Origin: UBA2821 sp902763335
GTDB taxonomy: Bacteria > Bacillota > Clostridia > Lachnospirales > Lachnospiraceae
NCBI GenBank assembly: GCA_052066835.1
Contig: JBQHRJ010000007.1
DNA length: 64,000 nt
Strand: one strand, 5' to 3'
Shown here: positions 51,857 through 60,915 of the stretch, piece by piece
How the letters are laid out: each line of letters starts with the position of its first letter
Numbering within the stretch: the first letter of the stretch is position 1
The notes under the pieces: generated by a model
What the model was told of the DNA's origin: nothing
Databases searched by the model: none
What the model saw: the letters and a program-made list of their open reading frames with translations, nothing else
Program-made: the position numbers and the translations under genes

Positions 51857-52735
51857 TTACTGTTTCTTCTGCCATTCCTCCAAAAGCTCTATAATGACAT
51901 TTTCTATTTCGCTTTCCGAATACTCCTCCGGAAAATACCTGCTGATTTTCTCTGCTTTTAATGTAACCTTTCTTTCCTTTGGCTTTTCCTCTGTCAGAAT
52001 GAGCCTTACCATCGGCATGGTCAGCTCTCCCTTTTTCCCATACTCTTTCAATTTTGCTGATTGGACAGTGGAAATATTTGTTCCGGTTTCTTCCATGATA
52101 ACCTGCACCCATTCCTGTGCCTGCTCTGTAAGAAACGATATATCAACGCCCTGCACCAGACCGATTTTCTTCTTATCAACCATTTCCAACAGTTCATCAG
52201 ATAACCGGGCAAGCCAGATATACCGCTGAACCGTCTTGCCACTTTCCCCGGCAGCTTCTCCCACTTCATCCAGACTGTTTCCGGCACCCTTTTTCCCCTG
52301 ATGTTTCATGGCTTCATACTTCATAGAATAAGCTCTTGCCTTCTCACTTGGGAGAATATCTTCTCTCTGAATATTCGTGTCTACCATGATGATTGTTGCT
52401 TCATCATCCGTGTAATTTCTGACAAACATCGGCATTGTAGACAGTCCAGCCAGTTCACAGCCATGTCTCCTACGGTGCCCGGCAATGATTTCATAGCCGC
52501 CTTCTTCTCTCGGTCTTGCAATACCGGGCATCAACACACCATAGTTCTTAATGCTCTCCACTGTTTCCTGCATTTTCTCATCATCCACCACCTTAAACGG
52601 ATGTCCTCTGAACTCATGCAACTCACAAAGTGGTATCTCCTGCACCTGTTCTGTGCCTGTACCCGCTTCCTGTGTGCCAAACAAATCGTCAAAACTGCTT
52701 AATTTGATTTTGTCTGCACTTCCTCTCTTATTCAT
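51857..52735 (-). CDS. parB: ParB/Spo0J-family partition protein
   Basis: 292 residues from ATG 52735 (GGAGG nine bases before). The N-terminal nuclease/CTPase fold has IPLCELHEFRGHPFKVVDDE, YGVLMPGIARPREEGGYEII and AGHRRRHGCELAGLSTMPMF (the GxRRxxA-like box), then NIQREDILPSEKARAYSMKY. The HTH is AGESGKTVQRYIWLARLSDE. It overlaps parA by 8 bp. Spo0J-type ParB proteins spread from palindromic centromere sites; the dispersed palindromes of this element are candidate targets. Confidence 0.88.
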   Translation of the reverse strand: MNKRGSADKIKLSSFDDLFGTQEAGTGTEQVQEIPLCELHEFRGHPFKVVDDEKMQETVESIKNYGVLMPGIARPREEGGYEIIAGHRRRHGCELAGLSTMPMFVRNYTDDEATIIMVDTNIQREDILPSEKARAYSMKYEAMKHQGKKGAGNSLDEVGEAAGESGKTVQRYIWLARLSDELLEMVDKKKIGLVQGVDISFLTEQAQEWVQVIMEETGTNISTVQSAKLKEYGKKGELTMPMVRLILTEEKPKERKVTLKAEKISRYFPEEYSESEIENVIIELLEEWQKKQ

Positions 52736-53510
52736 TGTCAAGCACCTCCTCTGTCAATGACTGGTAAGCACCTGCAACCTTGCCTTTCGGATCGTGCTGA
52801 AAGATACTGACACCCTCTGCTGAAATCTCCGCTGCTCTTACAGAAATCGGAATACTGTTTTCAAATATCCGCACTTTACTTCCATAATTCTCTACAAGCA
52901 TGGCACTGATGTCCCTTGCATAATTCGTCCGGCTGTCAACCATCGTCAGCAGAATACCTTCTATTTCCAATTTCGGGTTAATCTGGCGTTTTACTTTTCC
53001 AATGGTTTTAATAAGCTGTTCCAGACCTTTCACGGGCAGATATGCCGCCTGCACAGGTATCAGAATACTGTCAGCACAGGCAAAGGCATTTATGGTAATC
53101 ATACCAAGGGAAGGCATACAATCAATCAGTATGTAATCGTATCTCTCTTTTACCATTTCCACATAGGAACGCAACACAACCTCACGGCTCATTACATTCA
53201 CCAGTGATACCTCCAGACCAGACAATTCAATGTTTCCCGGTATCAGGTCAATGCCTTCCACATGCTTCAGGATACCGTAATCCGTATTCATTTCCTCATC
53301 ATTGATGATATTTGCAAGCACATTTGCCAGAGTAATCTCCAACTTGTCCGGCTCCTTAAAACCTAAACTTGCTGTAAGACTTCCTTGTGCATCCGCATCA
53401 ATTAACAGCACTCTCTTTCCCTGCTTTGCCAATCCGATTCCTAAATTGCTTGTTGTCGTGGTCTTTCCAACTCCACCCTTCTGATTTGCGATTGCGATTA
53501 TTTTACACAT
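52728..53510 (-). CDS. parA: ParA-family partition ATPase
   Basis: 260 residues: CKIIAIANQKGGVGKTTTTS is the deviant Walker A, VLLIDADAQGSLTASLGF the A' motif and YILIDCMPSLGMITINAF the Walker B. The length and the absence of an N-terminal HTH fit the Soj/type Ib group. With ParB it should keep the excised, replicating element in dividing cells. The two genes form one unit followed by repA. Confidence 0.9.
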   Translation of the reverse strand: MCKIIAIANQKGGVGKTTTTSNLGIGLAKQGKRVLLIDADAQGSLTASLGFKEPDKLEITLANVLANIINDEEMNTDYGILKHVEGIDLIPGNIELSGLEVSLVNVMSREVVLRSYVEMVKERYDYILIDCMPSLGMITINAFACADSILIPVQAAYLPVKGLEQLIKTIGKVKRQINPKLEIEGILLTMVDSRTNYARDISAMLVENYGSKVRIFENSIPISVRAAEISAEGVSIFQHDPKGKVAGAYQSLTEEVLDNE

Positions 53511-53534
53511 AATGAAATTCTCCTTTTCTTCCTG

Positions 53535-53711
53535 CTATTTTTCTGCTATGTTTCTTTTGCTTACTTCCACATAAGCCCTGTAAAACTTCTTTGTACCCTT
53601 ATTCGGGTATAAATCTGAAAACTCGGTAACTTCTATTTTCGGGTTACGCTTCAAAATCTTTCCGAACCACGTAATATCGTTCTTCGTCCCCATCAATCTG
53701 ACTTTCAACAT
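53535..53711 (-). CDS. DUF3970-like small protein
   Basis: 58 residues: MLKVRLMGTKNDITWFGKIL then EVTEFSDLYPNKGTKKFYRA and YVEVSKRN. The KVRLMGT start and the YPNKGxxxFYRxYVEV end match DUF3970 proteins (PF13113) as I recall them. Its ATG overlaps the stop of the upstream gene as TAATG. Function unknown. Confidence 0.7.
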   Translation of the reverse strand: MLKVRLMGTKNDITWFGKILKRNPKIEVTEFSDLYPNKGTKKFYRAYVEVSKRNIAEK

Positions 53712-54184
53712 TAGTCTGCTCCTCCAAACAGGGCGTACAGTTTCTTGTTATACGTCGCATACTCCGGATAACGAATCTGTATCGCCTGCCAAAAATATGG
53801 TGCATAGGCACAGCAGAATAATTCCTCCACTGAATACTTCCTGCACTCGTTTATCTGTTCCTCGGTGTCCTTGTAGTCATCCACGCTCGGTGTCCCGTTG
53901 CAATAAAGATTAAATGCCATTCTGACCACCTTTACACTTCCGCTGGTCTGCCAGCCTTCGTGCAAACATTCTGTTTTTACACAGCCTGTTTTAAAATCAT
54001 AAATACTTTTAATATTTCTTCTGGTATCGTCGCTGATGCCAAGGCAATAGCAGAGTGCCTTGTGGTACACATCCTGATACCTTACTTCTTCTAACTTCTC
54101 ATAGTAGAATTTCTCATGTGCATCGCTGATGAAAATAATGTTTTCCTTCTTTGTTTCCTTTGCTCCTAACGCTGTACTGTTCAT
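53711..54184 (-). CDS. DUF6075-like mobile-element protein
   Basis: 157 residues from ATG 54184 (GGAGG eight bases before). IIFISDAHEKFYYEKLEEVR then YHKALCYCLGISDDTRRNIK and GWQTSGSVKVVRMAFNLYCN fit DUF6075, a family found at this end of many such elements. The C-terminus (CCAYAPYFWQAIQIRYPEYA) is aromatic-rich. It is the outermost gene of the conjugative element on this side. Confidence 0.7.
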   Translation of the reverse strand: MNSTALGAKETKKENIIFISDAHEKFYYEKLEEVRYQDVYHKALCYCLGISDDTRRNIKSIYDFKTGCVKTECLHEGWQTSGSVKVVRMAFNLYCNGTPSVDDYKDTEEQINECRKYSVEELFCCAYAPYFWQAIQIRYPEYATYNKKLYALFGGAD

Positions 54185-54221
54185 TGTATTTACCTCCAAT
54201 TTTTATTTTTGACCATAACAA

Positions 54222-54259
54222 AAGGACACTTCCAAATTCTCACTTGGAAAGTGTCCTTA
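54222..54259 (-). terminator. Terminator at the right end of the conjugative element
   Basis: AAGGACACTT-CCAA pairs with TTGG-AAGTGTCCTT (one bulge); followed on the minus strand by TTTTGTT. It faces transcription coming from lysS. Confidence 0.7.
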
Positions 54260-54295
54260 AAGTACAAAATATTAAAATTGAATGTCACACAAAAC

Positions 54296-54356
54296 GTATT
54301 ATCAAGTATTATACGGTATTATGCGTAGCAAATTCGTAGTAAATTCGTAGTAAATC
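54296..54356. repeat. Helically phased repeats at the element end (probable integrase arm sites)
   Basis: GTATTAT occurs at 54296, 54306 and 54316 (10-bp steps); then CGTAGCAAATT, CGTAGTAAATT and CGTAGTAAATC at 54324, 54335 and 54346 (11-bp steps). The block ends 38 bp before the lysS stop codon. Such short phased direct repeats at an element end are typical arm-type binding sites of tyrosine recombinases. Confidence 0.6.
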
Positions 54357-54394
54357 ACAACTCGTAATCGCTGAAACCCTTGATTTTACTGAAC

Positions 54395-55891
54395 TTATTT
54401 ATCCAGTGATTTCATCGTCGGGAAGAGCAAAACATCTCTTATTGCAGGTGAATCTGTAAGTAACATAACCATTCTGTCGATTCCAAAACCAATTCCTCCT
54501 GTAGGTGGCATACCTATTTCAAGAGCATTTAAGAAATCTTCATCAGTATGGTTCGCCTCTTCATCTCCCTGTGCGAATAACTCTTCCTGTGCCTTAAATC
54601 TTTCTCTCTGATCAATAGGATCATTTAACTCTGAATATGCATTAGCCATTTCCCAGCCGTTCATGAAGAACTCGAAACGCTCTGTATATTCCGGATTCTC
54701 AGGTTTTTTCTTTGTAAGCGGAGATATTTCCACCGGATGATCCATAAGGAATGTAGGCTGGATAAGATGCTCTTCTACAAACTGCTCAAAGAACAGATTT
54801 AAGATATCACCTTTCTTATGTCTTTCCTCGAACTCAACACCTTTTTCCTTAGCTGCTGCTCTGGCTTCATCAAGTGTCTTTATCTCATTAAAGTCTACTC
54901 CTGCATATTTCTTAACAGCATCTACCATAGTGATTCTCTCGAAAGGTTTTCCAAGATCCATCTCTATTCCCTTGTACACAATCTTAGTAGTACCAAGAAC
55001 TTCCTGAGCTACATGACGGTACAGATTCTCTGTAAGGTCCATCATACCGTTGTAGTCTGTATATGCCTGATATAATTCCATAAGTGTGAACTCCGGATTA
55101 TGTCTTGTATCAACACCTTCATTACGGAATACACGTCCGATTTCGTATACTCTCTCAAGTCCGCCTACAATAAGTCTCTTGAGATAAAGCTCAAGTGATA
55201 TACGAAGTTTCAAATCCTCATCAAGAGCATTGAAATGTGTCTCAAACGGTCTTGCTGCCGCACCACCTGCATTTGCTACCAGCATAGGTGTCTCTACTTC
55301 CATAAATCCCTGACTGTCAAGATATTTACGGATGCTGCTTATTATCTTAGAACGCTTAATAAATGTGTCCTTTGTTTCCTCATTCATGATAAGGTCCACA
55401 TATCTCTGACGATATCTGAGGTCTGTGTTTGTGAGACCGTGGAACTTCTCAGGAAGTATCTGGAGACTCTTTGAAAGTAATGTAATCTCACTTGCATGTA
55501 TAGAGATTTCACCTGTCTTAGTCTTAAATACTTCACCTTTGATACCTACTATATCACCAATGTCATATTTCTTAAAATCAGCATATGGTTCTTCACCTAT
55601 ACTGTCTCTTGCAACGTATGACTGGATATTTCCTTTAAGATCCTGAACATTACAAAATGAAGCTTTACCCATTACACGCTTTGACATTATACGTCCGGCA
55701 ATGCTTACATTTTTTCCTTCAAGCTCCTCAAAATTTTCCTTAACATCTGCACTGTGATGTGTCACATCGTACTTCATTATTTCGAAAGGATTCTTTCCAT
55801 TCTCCTGCAATGTCTGGAGTTTTTCTCTTCTAACCTTTAATAATGCATTTATATCCTGTTCCTGTCCGCCGTTATTCTGCTGTTTTGCCAC
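54395..55891 (-). CDS. lysS: Lysyl-tRNA synthetase (class II)
   Basis: 498 residues. The anticodon-binding OB fold (VSIAGRIMSKRVMGKASFCN) precedes the class II core: motif 1 in FMEVETPMLVANAGGAAARP, motif 2 RVFRNEGVDTRHNPEFTLME and motif 3 GIGFGIDRMVMLLTDSPAIR. It charges tRNA-Lys in the cytoplasm. The gene follows greA on the same strand by 13 bp. The conjugative element begins right behind its stop codon; the C-terminus LLFPTMKSLDK looks normal. Confidence 0.95.
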   Translation of the reverse strand: MAKQQNNGGQEQDINALLKVRREKLQTLQENGKNPFEIMKYDVTHHSADVKENFEELEGKNVSIAGRIMSKRVMGKASFCNVQDLKGNIQSYVARDSIGEEPYADFKKYDIGDIVGIKGEVFKTKTGEISIHASEITLLSKSLQILPEKFHGLTNTDLRYRQRYVDLIMNEETKDTFIKRSKIISSIRKYLDSQGFMEVETPMLVANAGGAAARPFETHFNALDEDLKLRISLELYLKRLIVGGLERVYEIGRVFRNEGVDTRHNPEFTLMELYQAYTDYNGMMDLTENLYRHVAQEVLGTTKIVYKGIEMDLGKPFERITMVDAVKKYAGVDFNEIKTLDEARAAAKEKGVEFEERHKKGDILNLFFEQFVEEHLIQPTFLMDHPVEISPLTKKKPENPEYTERFEFFMNGWEMANAYSELNDPIDQRERFKAQEELFAQGDEEANHTDEDFLNALEIGMPPTGGIGFGIDRMVMLLTDSPAIRDVLLFPTMKSLDK

Positions 55892-55904
55892 TTTCTTTCA
55901 CTCC

Positions 55905-56390
55905 TTATTTCGCTCTCTGTATATCAAGAATCTTGTAAACCATGATTCCTGCCTGTGTCTCTACTTCTACTTTTTCTCCGACCTTACGTCCGATAAGTGC
56001 CTGACCTACAGGTGACTCATTAGATATTTTATGTTCAAGACTGTTTGCCTCTGTAGAACCGACAAGTTTAAATTCAAGTTCCTCATCAAATTCTTCATCA
56101 TATACCTTAACAAGACATCCTACATTTATTTTCTCAAGGTCAACCTCTGTTTCATCTACTACTTCTGCATTTTTAAGAATTTTCTCTAACTCTTCTATTC
56201 TTAACTCTATATCTCTCTGCTCATCTTTGGCTGCATCATACTCAGCATTCTCTGATAAATCTCCCTGCTCACGCGCTTCCTTAATTTTCTGTGCAACCTC
56301 TTTACGTTTAACTACCTTTAAATCTTCAAGTTCATTTTCAAGCTTTTTCAGACCCTCAAAAGTCATAATATTTTTCTTTGCTTCTGCCAT
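55905..56390 (-). CDS. greA: Transcription elongation factor GreA
   Basis: 161 residues. Coiled-coil N-terminus with the tip motif EAREQGDLSENAEYDAAKDE, then the FKBP-like C-terminal domain (SNESPVGQALIGRKVGEKVE). It rescues backtracked RNA polymerase by stimulating RNA cleavage. greA next to lysS is a common order in Clostridia. Confidence 0.95.
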   Translation of the reverse strand: MAEAKKNIMTFEGLKKLENELEDLKVVKRKEVAQKIKEAREQGDLSENAEYDAAKDEQRDIELRIEELEKILKNAEVVDETEVDLEKINVGCLVKVYDEEFDEELEFKLVGSTEANSLEHKISNESPVGQALIGRKVGEKVEVETQAGIMVYKILDIQRAK

Positions 56391-56489
56391 AACACTAACC
56401 CATTCCTTTCAATATAAACTTCCATAATTCTGTGATTATATCCTAAACCCATGCCAATGTCAAGGTCGGCACGTTTATTCATAACTATT

Positions 56490-57455
56490 TCAACCATTCC
56501 ACTGCACTGAGTTTATCAGTTCTTCCAGCTCATCATATGTCTCTACAAAATTGACTTTATTTCTAAGGGATGCGGCATGTGGTACACCATACAGATACCA
56601 TGCCACATGTTTGCGCATCTCTCTTATACCTGTATATTCACCCTTAAGTTCCACAGACATTTTTCCGTGGCGTAATATCATTTTGCCGATTTCCTCACCG
56701 GATGGTTTATTTATGAGTTCTCCCGTTTCAAGGTATGCATTTATCTGCCTGAATAACCACGGATTGCCTCTCACAGCCCTTCCTATCATCACGGCATCAC
56801 ATCCGGTTTCATCAAGCATCCTTGCCGCATCCTGCGGTGAAGTAACATCTCCGTTTCCAACTACCAGAATACTGACTGCCTCTTTCACTCTTCGGATTAT
56901 ATCCCAGTCTGCCTCACCAGCATAATACTGTTCTCTCGTCCTTCCGTGAACCGCTACTGCAGCCACGCCACAGCTCTCAGCGATTTTAGCTATCTCAACG
57001 GCATTTACCATCTCATCATTAAATCCTTTTCTGATTTTTACCGTTACGGGTTTTGATATTTTCTTCACCATCGCCGTAAGGATTTTTTCAACAAGTTCAG
57101 GATTTTTCATAAGAGCCGAGCCTTCACCATTATTCACGATTTTAGGTACCGGACAGCCCATATTGACATCAATAATATCAAATGGATATTCATCAGCCAG
57201 CCTCGCACCTATCTCAGCCATAATATCCGGATCTGAGCCAAACATCTGCAATGCCGACGGATGCTCCTGTGGAAATGTCTCCAACAGTATATCTGTATTT
57301 TTATTGTTATACAGAACAGCCTTTGCACTTACCATCTCGGTACAGGTCATCCCTGCACCTTCCTCTATGCAAAGCTTTCTGAATGCCAAATCCGTCACAC
57401 CCGCCATCGGTGCCAGCACCAGTTTATTCTTTAATTTAACATTTCCTATATTCAT
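56490..57455 (-). CDS. dusB: tRNA-dihydrouridine synthase DusB
   Basis: 321 residues. FMN-binding TIM barrel: LVLAPMAGVTDLAFRKLCIE, VNMGCPVPKIVNNGEGSALM with the catalytic Cys, VKIRKGFNDEM, VHGRTREQYYAGEADWDIIR and DAVMIGRAVRGNPWLFRQIN. It reduces uridines in tRNA D-loops. Length and motifs are normal. Confidence 0.93.
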   Translation of the reverse strand: MNIGNVKLKNKLVLAPMAGVTDLAFRKLCIEEGAGMTCTEMVSAKAVLYNNKNTDILLETFPQEHPSALQMFGSDPDIMAEIGARLADEYPFDIIDVNMGCPVPKIVNNGEGSALMKNPELVEKILTAMVKKISKPVTVKIRKGFNDEMVNAVEIAKIAESCGVAAVAVHGRTREQYYAGEADWDIIRRVKEAVSILVVGNGDVTSPQDAARMLDETGCDAVMIGRAVRGNPWLFRQINAYLETGELINKPSGEEIGKMILRHGKMSVELKGEYTGIREMRKHVAWYLYGVPHAASLRNKVNFVETYDELEELINSVQWNG

Positions 57456-57467
57456 AACTTTATATTC

Positions 57468-58241
57468 CTAAGCACTTTTATATTTCTCATATAATATTCT
57501 CAGTCCGTGAAGCGTAAGATTTGCATCATAATAATCTATCTTTTCGGTTGCCTCTGATATAATCTTGCCGAGTCCTCCGGTGGCCACAACCTTCATATCA
57601 GAAATGCCGGTTTCATCCTTGAACTTATCTATTATGTATTCAGTCTGTCCGACATAACCATAGAACAAGCCTGCCTGCATACTTCTTATCGTATCTTTTG
57701 CAAGGATCGTATCCGGTCTCTTTATCTCTATCTCAGGAAGTTTTGCTGCATCCTGTGACAGCTCTTTCGCTGAACTTCGTATACCGGTCGTGATAACTCC
57801 CGCCGAAAATGCTCCGTCTCCTGAAATATAGTCATATGTGGTAGCCGTTCCATAATCAATAACAAGCACCGGACCTCCATATATAAAATATGCTCCTACA
57901 GCATCAACTATTCTGTCAGCTCCCACTTCCCTCGGATTAGTAAGGGTAATCTTTATGCCTGTCTTTGTTCCCGGTTCTACCACTATCGGTTTTTTATTTA
58001 AATATTTAATTATACCATTCTGAAATGAGTGCATAACATTCGGAACAACTGACGATATTATAATATCCTCAATATCATCAATATCTACAGATTTTTTCAG
58101 AAGCAGATCACATATAAGCAATCCGTATTCATCTGAGGTTCTTGGTATTTTTGTGGTTATTCTGAAAGTAGTCTTTATTTCTTTTTTTTCAAATACACCA
58201 AATGTAACATTTGTATTTCCAATATCAATAACAAGTAACAC
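57468..58241 (-). CDS. coaX: Type III pantothenate kinase
   Basis: 257 residues. The ASKHA ATP-binding motif is DIGNTNVTFGVFEKKE, followed by PREVGADRIVDAVGAYFIYG, VIDYGTATTYDYISGDGAFS and VVATGGLGKIISEAT. First step of coenzyme A synthesis. The start overlaps the stop of the DUF6145-like gene. Confidence 0.93.
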   Translation of the reverse strand: MLLVIDIGNTNVTFGVFEKKEIKTTFRITTKIPRTSDEYGLLICDLLLKKSVDIDDIEDIIISSVVPNVMHSFQNGIIKYLNKKPIVVEPGTKTGIKITLTNPREVGADRIVDAVGAYFIYGGPVLVIDYGTATTYDYISGDGAFSAGVITTGIRSSAKELSQDAAKLPEIEIKRPDTILAKDTIRSMQAGLFYGYVGQTEYIIDKFKDETGISDMKVVATGGLGKIISEATEKIDYYDANLTLHGLRILYEKYKSA

Positions 58242-58576
58242 TATTCTTTTACCTCCATTCCAAGGAAAAACACTTTGTAATACATTTCCAATGCCTCAAA
58301 TAAATCACGTTTTTCCTGCTGCATCTGCTTTATCTTTAGCCCGCATCCTATCTCGTCAAACAGATAATCCGCTTCATCTGACTGCACATCTATTTCCAGA
58401 TTTCCCTCAGAATCAAACTGGAGAATAATGATTCCTCCTATTTCTTCGGTAAATACCACACACATTATCTGCAATTCATTTCTTATACTTTCCGGGAGCT
58501 TTGAAAATTCATCATTCAGATAATATTTCTGCTCATATGAGTTGGCTCCACACAATATTTTTTTCTCATCACACAT
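58241..58576 (-). CDS. DUF6145-like protein
   Basis: 111 residues: ILCGANSYEQKYYLNDEFSK then IMCVVFTEEIGGIIILQFDS and ALEMYYKVFFLGMEV. A conserved cytoplasmic protein of Lachnospiraceae that stands between coaX and birA, recognised from memory as DUF6145. It overlaps both neighbours by a few bases, so it is part of the coaX operon. Function unknown. Confidence 0.7.
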   Translation of the reverse strand: MCDEKKILCGANSYEQKYYLNDEFSKLPESIRNELQIMCVVFTEEIGGIIILQFDSEGNLEIDVQSDEADYLFDEIGCGLKIKQMQQEKRDLFEALEMYYKVFFLGMEVKE

Positions 58577-59369
58577 ACCCGTAAACTCCTCTTACTGAAA
58601 CTTCTCCCGAAACCACGGTCTCAAGACTTCCATCCTGTCTGCGCACTATCAGTCCTCCATCTTCATCCATTCCTAGTGACTGTGCCCTGTAGTTTCCATC
58701 CTGTCTTATTATCTCCACTTCATTATTCATGTTTACCAGCCGGCTGTTATATTCCTCTTTTATAGAAGAAAGATTTTCATTTTCAAGAAACATTCCATAA
58801 TATTTTTCAAATTCTTCCATAACATCACAGACTATGTCTGACCTGTCAAACCTTTTGCCTTCTTCTATGTACATCGATGTGGCAACACGGCTTATATCAT
58901 CTGCAAAACTTTCATTATTTACATTTATTCCTATTCCTACAACAACATACTGTGAACTGTCGCCCACTGTCTTCATTTCCGTAAGAATACCACAGACCTT
59001 CTTACCGTTTATCACTATATCATTCGGCCATTTTATACTTACATCCGTACTGTTATCACACTGTCTGTCTAACGCTTTCATTACAGCCATGGCAGCTACT
59101 ATGGTAATCATGGGCGCTTTATCAGCCTTAAGTCCATCCTTCAAGATGAGTGACATAAATATTCCTACGCCATGAGGCGAGTTCCAGTTTCTTCCAAGCC
59201 GGCCCTTTCCGCTTACCTGACAGTCGGCAACCACCAGTGTTCCATCCTGTGCCTCATGTGCAATCGATTTAGCATAATCATTTGTTGAGCCTGTCTCATA
59301 CAGATACACAACATTACTTCCGCATCTTGCGGTCTTCATTTTACTTCTAATATTTTCCTCAGATAACAT
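58569..59369 (-). CDS. birA: Biotin-[acetyl-CoA-carboxylase] ligase
   Basis: 266 residues from ATG 59369, preceded by GAGG. Catalytic domain: VVYLYETGSTNDYAKSIAHE, the biotinyl-AMP loop SGKGRLGRNWNSPHG, VSIKWPNDIVINGKKVCGIL and VVVGIGINVN, then the C-terminal SH3-like domain. There is no N-terminal HTH, so it is a ligase only and not a repressor. Confidence 0.92.
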   Translation of the reverse strand: MLSEENIRSKMKTARCGSNVVYLYETGSTNDYAKSIAHEAQDGTLVVADCQVSGKGRLGRNWNSPHGVGIFMSLILKDGLKADKAPMITIVAAMAVMKALDRQCDNSTDVSIKWPNDIVINGKKVCGILTEMKTVGDSSQYVVVGIGINVNNESFADDISRVATSMYIEEGKRFDRSDIVCDVMEEFEKYYGMFLENENLSSIKEEYNSRLVNMNNEVEIIRQDGNYRAQSLGMDEDGGLIVRRQDGSLETVVSGEVSVRGVYGYV

Positions 59370-59403
59370 GATATCCTCATTTCTGAATGATTTCAATAAA
59401 TTG

Positions 59404-59685
59404 CTATATCCACAAAGTTACAAAACTTAAAACCGATAAAACTAAAAGCAGCAATGCAAATAAAGACAATGCAACAGTTCTCGGAATATCAACTCTTTTA
59501 TAATATTTAACAACCATGTCCACATTCATAACCGTCGCAAGTAAAAATACAACAGTAAACAGCTTTTCGTTTTCCTTAAGATCCACAAACAAAAACACCG
59601 TACATACAACAATAAGCATTGCAATTATTATATTAACAATGTCAAGGACATTGATAATCGTGCCATATCTTCTTCCGGACTTCAT
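59404..59685 (-). CDS. Small membrane protein, three helices
   Basis: 93 residues with hydrophobic segments VLDIVNIIIAMLIVVCTVFL, LFTVVFLLATVMNVDMVV and VALSLFALLLLVLSVLSFVT. No known domain recognised. Located between argF and birA on the same strand with a ribosome site (GGAGG) upstream. Confidence 0.65.
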   Translation of the reverse strand: MKSGRRYGTIINVLDIVNIIIAMLIVVCTVFLFVDLKENEKLFTVVFLLATVMNVDMVVKYYKRVDIPRTVALSLFALLLLVLSVLSFVTLWI

Positions 59686-59731
59686 TACTACCTCCTATTT
59701 CGTAGACGCTCTGCTCCATTTACATATCGTC

Positions 59732-60733
59732 TTATCGCTCTCCGAGTGTTGCCACCATAACAGCTTTTATAGTATGCATACGGTTCTCTGCCTCATCAAA
59801 TACAACTGACTGTGCTGACTCAAATACTTCATCCGTTACTTCAAGCGCATCAAGTCCGAATTTCTCACCGACTTCTTTTCCTATCTTTGTCTTATGATCA
59901 TGGAATGCAGGAAGACAGTGCATAAATATTGCTGTATCTTTTGCATTATCCATAACTTTCTTATTAACCTGATACGGAAGAAGAGATTTGATTCTCTGTG
60001 CCCATACTTCCTCAGGCTCTCCCATAGATACCCACACATCAGTATATATTACATCCGCATCCTTAGTTCCTTCCATAACGTCTTCTGTAAAAGTTATAGT
60101 TGCGCCTGTTGCCTTCGCAAATTCTTTGCACTCATTTACAAGTTCTTCATTTGGGAAATATTCCTTTGAAGAGCAGGCTACGAAATGCATACCGAGTTTT
60201 GCACATGCTATCATAAGTGAATTACCCATATTGTATCTTGCATCACCCATGTATACAAGCTTGAGTCCCTTAAGTTCCCCTAAATGTTCCCTTATGGTGA
60301 GCATATCTGCAAGCATCTGTGTCGGATGATATTCATTTGTAAGTCCGTTCCATACAGGAACGCCTGCATATTTGGCAAGTTCTTCTACTATAGACTGCTC
60401 AAAACCTCTGTATTCTATACCGTCAAACATTCTGCCAAGTACTCTTGCTGTATCTGCAATACTTTCTTTTTTACCAATCTGTGAGCCTGAAGGATCAAGA
60501 TATGTCGAACCCATTCCAAGGTCATGGGCTGCCACCTCAAATGAACATCTTGTTCTTGTACTTGTTTTTTCAAATATAAGTGCGATATTTTTATCACGGT
60601 ACTTGTCCATCATTACACCGTTCTTTTTCTTGTCCTTAAGCTCTGCAGCAAGGTCAATCATATACTCTATCTCTTCTGTTGTAAAATCTTTAAGTGTTAA
60701 AAAGTTTCTTCCTGTCAAATCCATTCTTTTCAT
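59732..60733 (-). CDS. argF: Ornithine carbamoyltransferase
   Basis: 333 residues. Carbamoyl-phosphate motif STRTRCSFEVAAHDLG, WNGLTNEYHPTQMLADMLTI, LVYMGDARYNMGNSLM and the ornithine-site motifs VWVSMGE and FMHCLPAFHD. It makes citrulline in arginine synthesis, or works in reverse as arcB; the context does not decide. The leader contains a hairpin-rich insertion that has duplicated its ribosome site (see 60738-60892). Confidence 0.92.
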   Translation of the reverse strand: MKRMDLTGRNFLTLKDFTTEEIEYMIDLAAELKDKKKNGVMMDKYRDKNIALIFEKTSTRTRCSFEVAAHDLGMGSTYLDPSGSQIGKKESIADTARVLGRMFDGIEYRGFEQSIVEELAKYAGVPVWNGLTNEYHPTQMLADMLTIREHLGELKGLKLVYMGDARYNMGNSLMIACAKLGMHFVACSSKEYFPNEELVNECKEFAKATGATITFTEDVMEGTKDADVIYTDVWVSMGEPEEVWAQRIKSLLPYQVNKKVMDNAKDTAIFMHCLPAFHDHKTKIGKEVGEKFGLDALEVTDEVFESAQSVVFDEAENRMHTIKAVMVATLGER

Positions 60734-60737
60734 TTTT

Positions 60738-60892
60738 ATACAATCTCCATTCTGCAGACGCTATGAGTCGGAAGAATCGCGAGCAAAATCGTGGATTTTG
60801 CTCTGCGATAAAAAGCTAATTGCGACGCCTGCGGCACAATTAGCCGTATGAAATATCATGCATCAGCGTGATATTTCATACTATCTCCATTC
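60738..60892. mobile_element. 140-bp hairpin-rich insertion before argF (MITE-like)
   Basis: A 15-bp direct repeat (ATACAATCTCCATTC at 60738, ATACTATCTCCATTC at 60878) flanks three palindromes: GAGCAAAATC/GATTTTGCTC (60781-60803), GCTAATTG/CAATTAGC (60815-60844) and GTATGAAATATCA/TGATATTTCATAC (60846-60881). The direct repeat contains the argF ribosome site, so the insertion would have duplicated it. Confidence 0.55.
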
Positions 60893-60915
60893 CAAAATAT
60901 ATTTTTATGCAAAAT

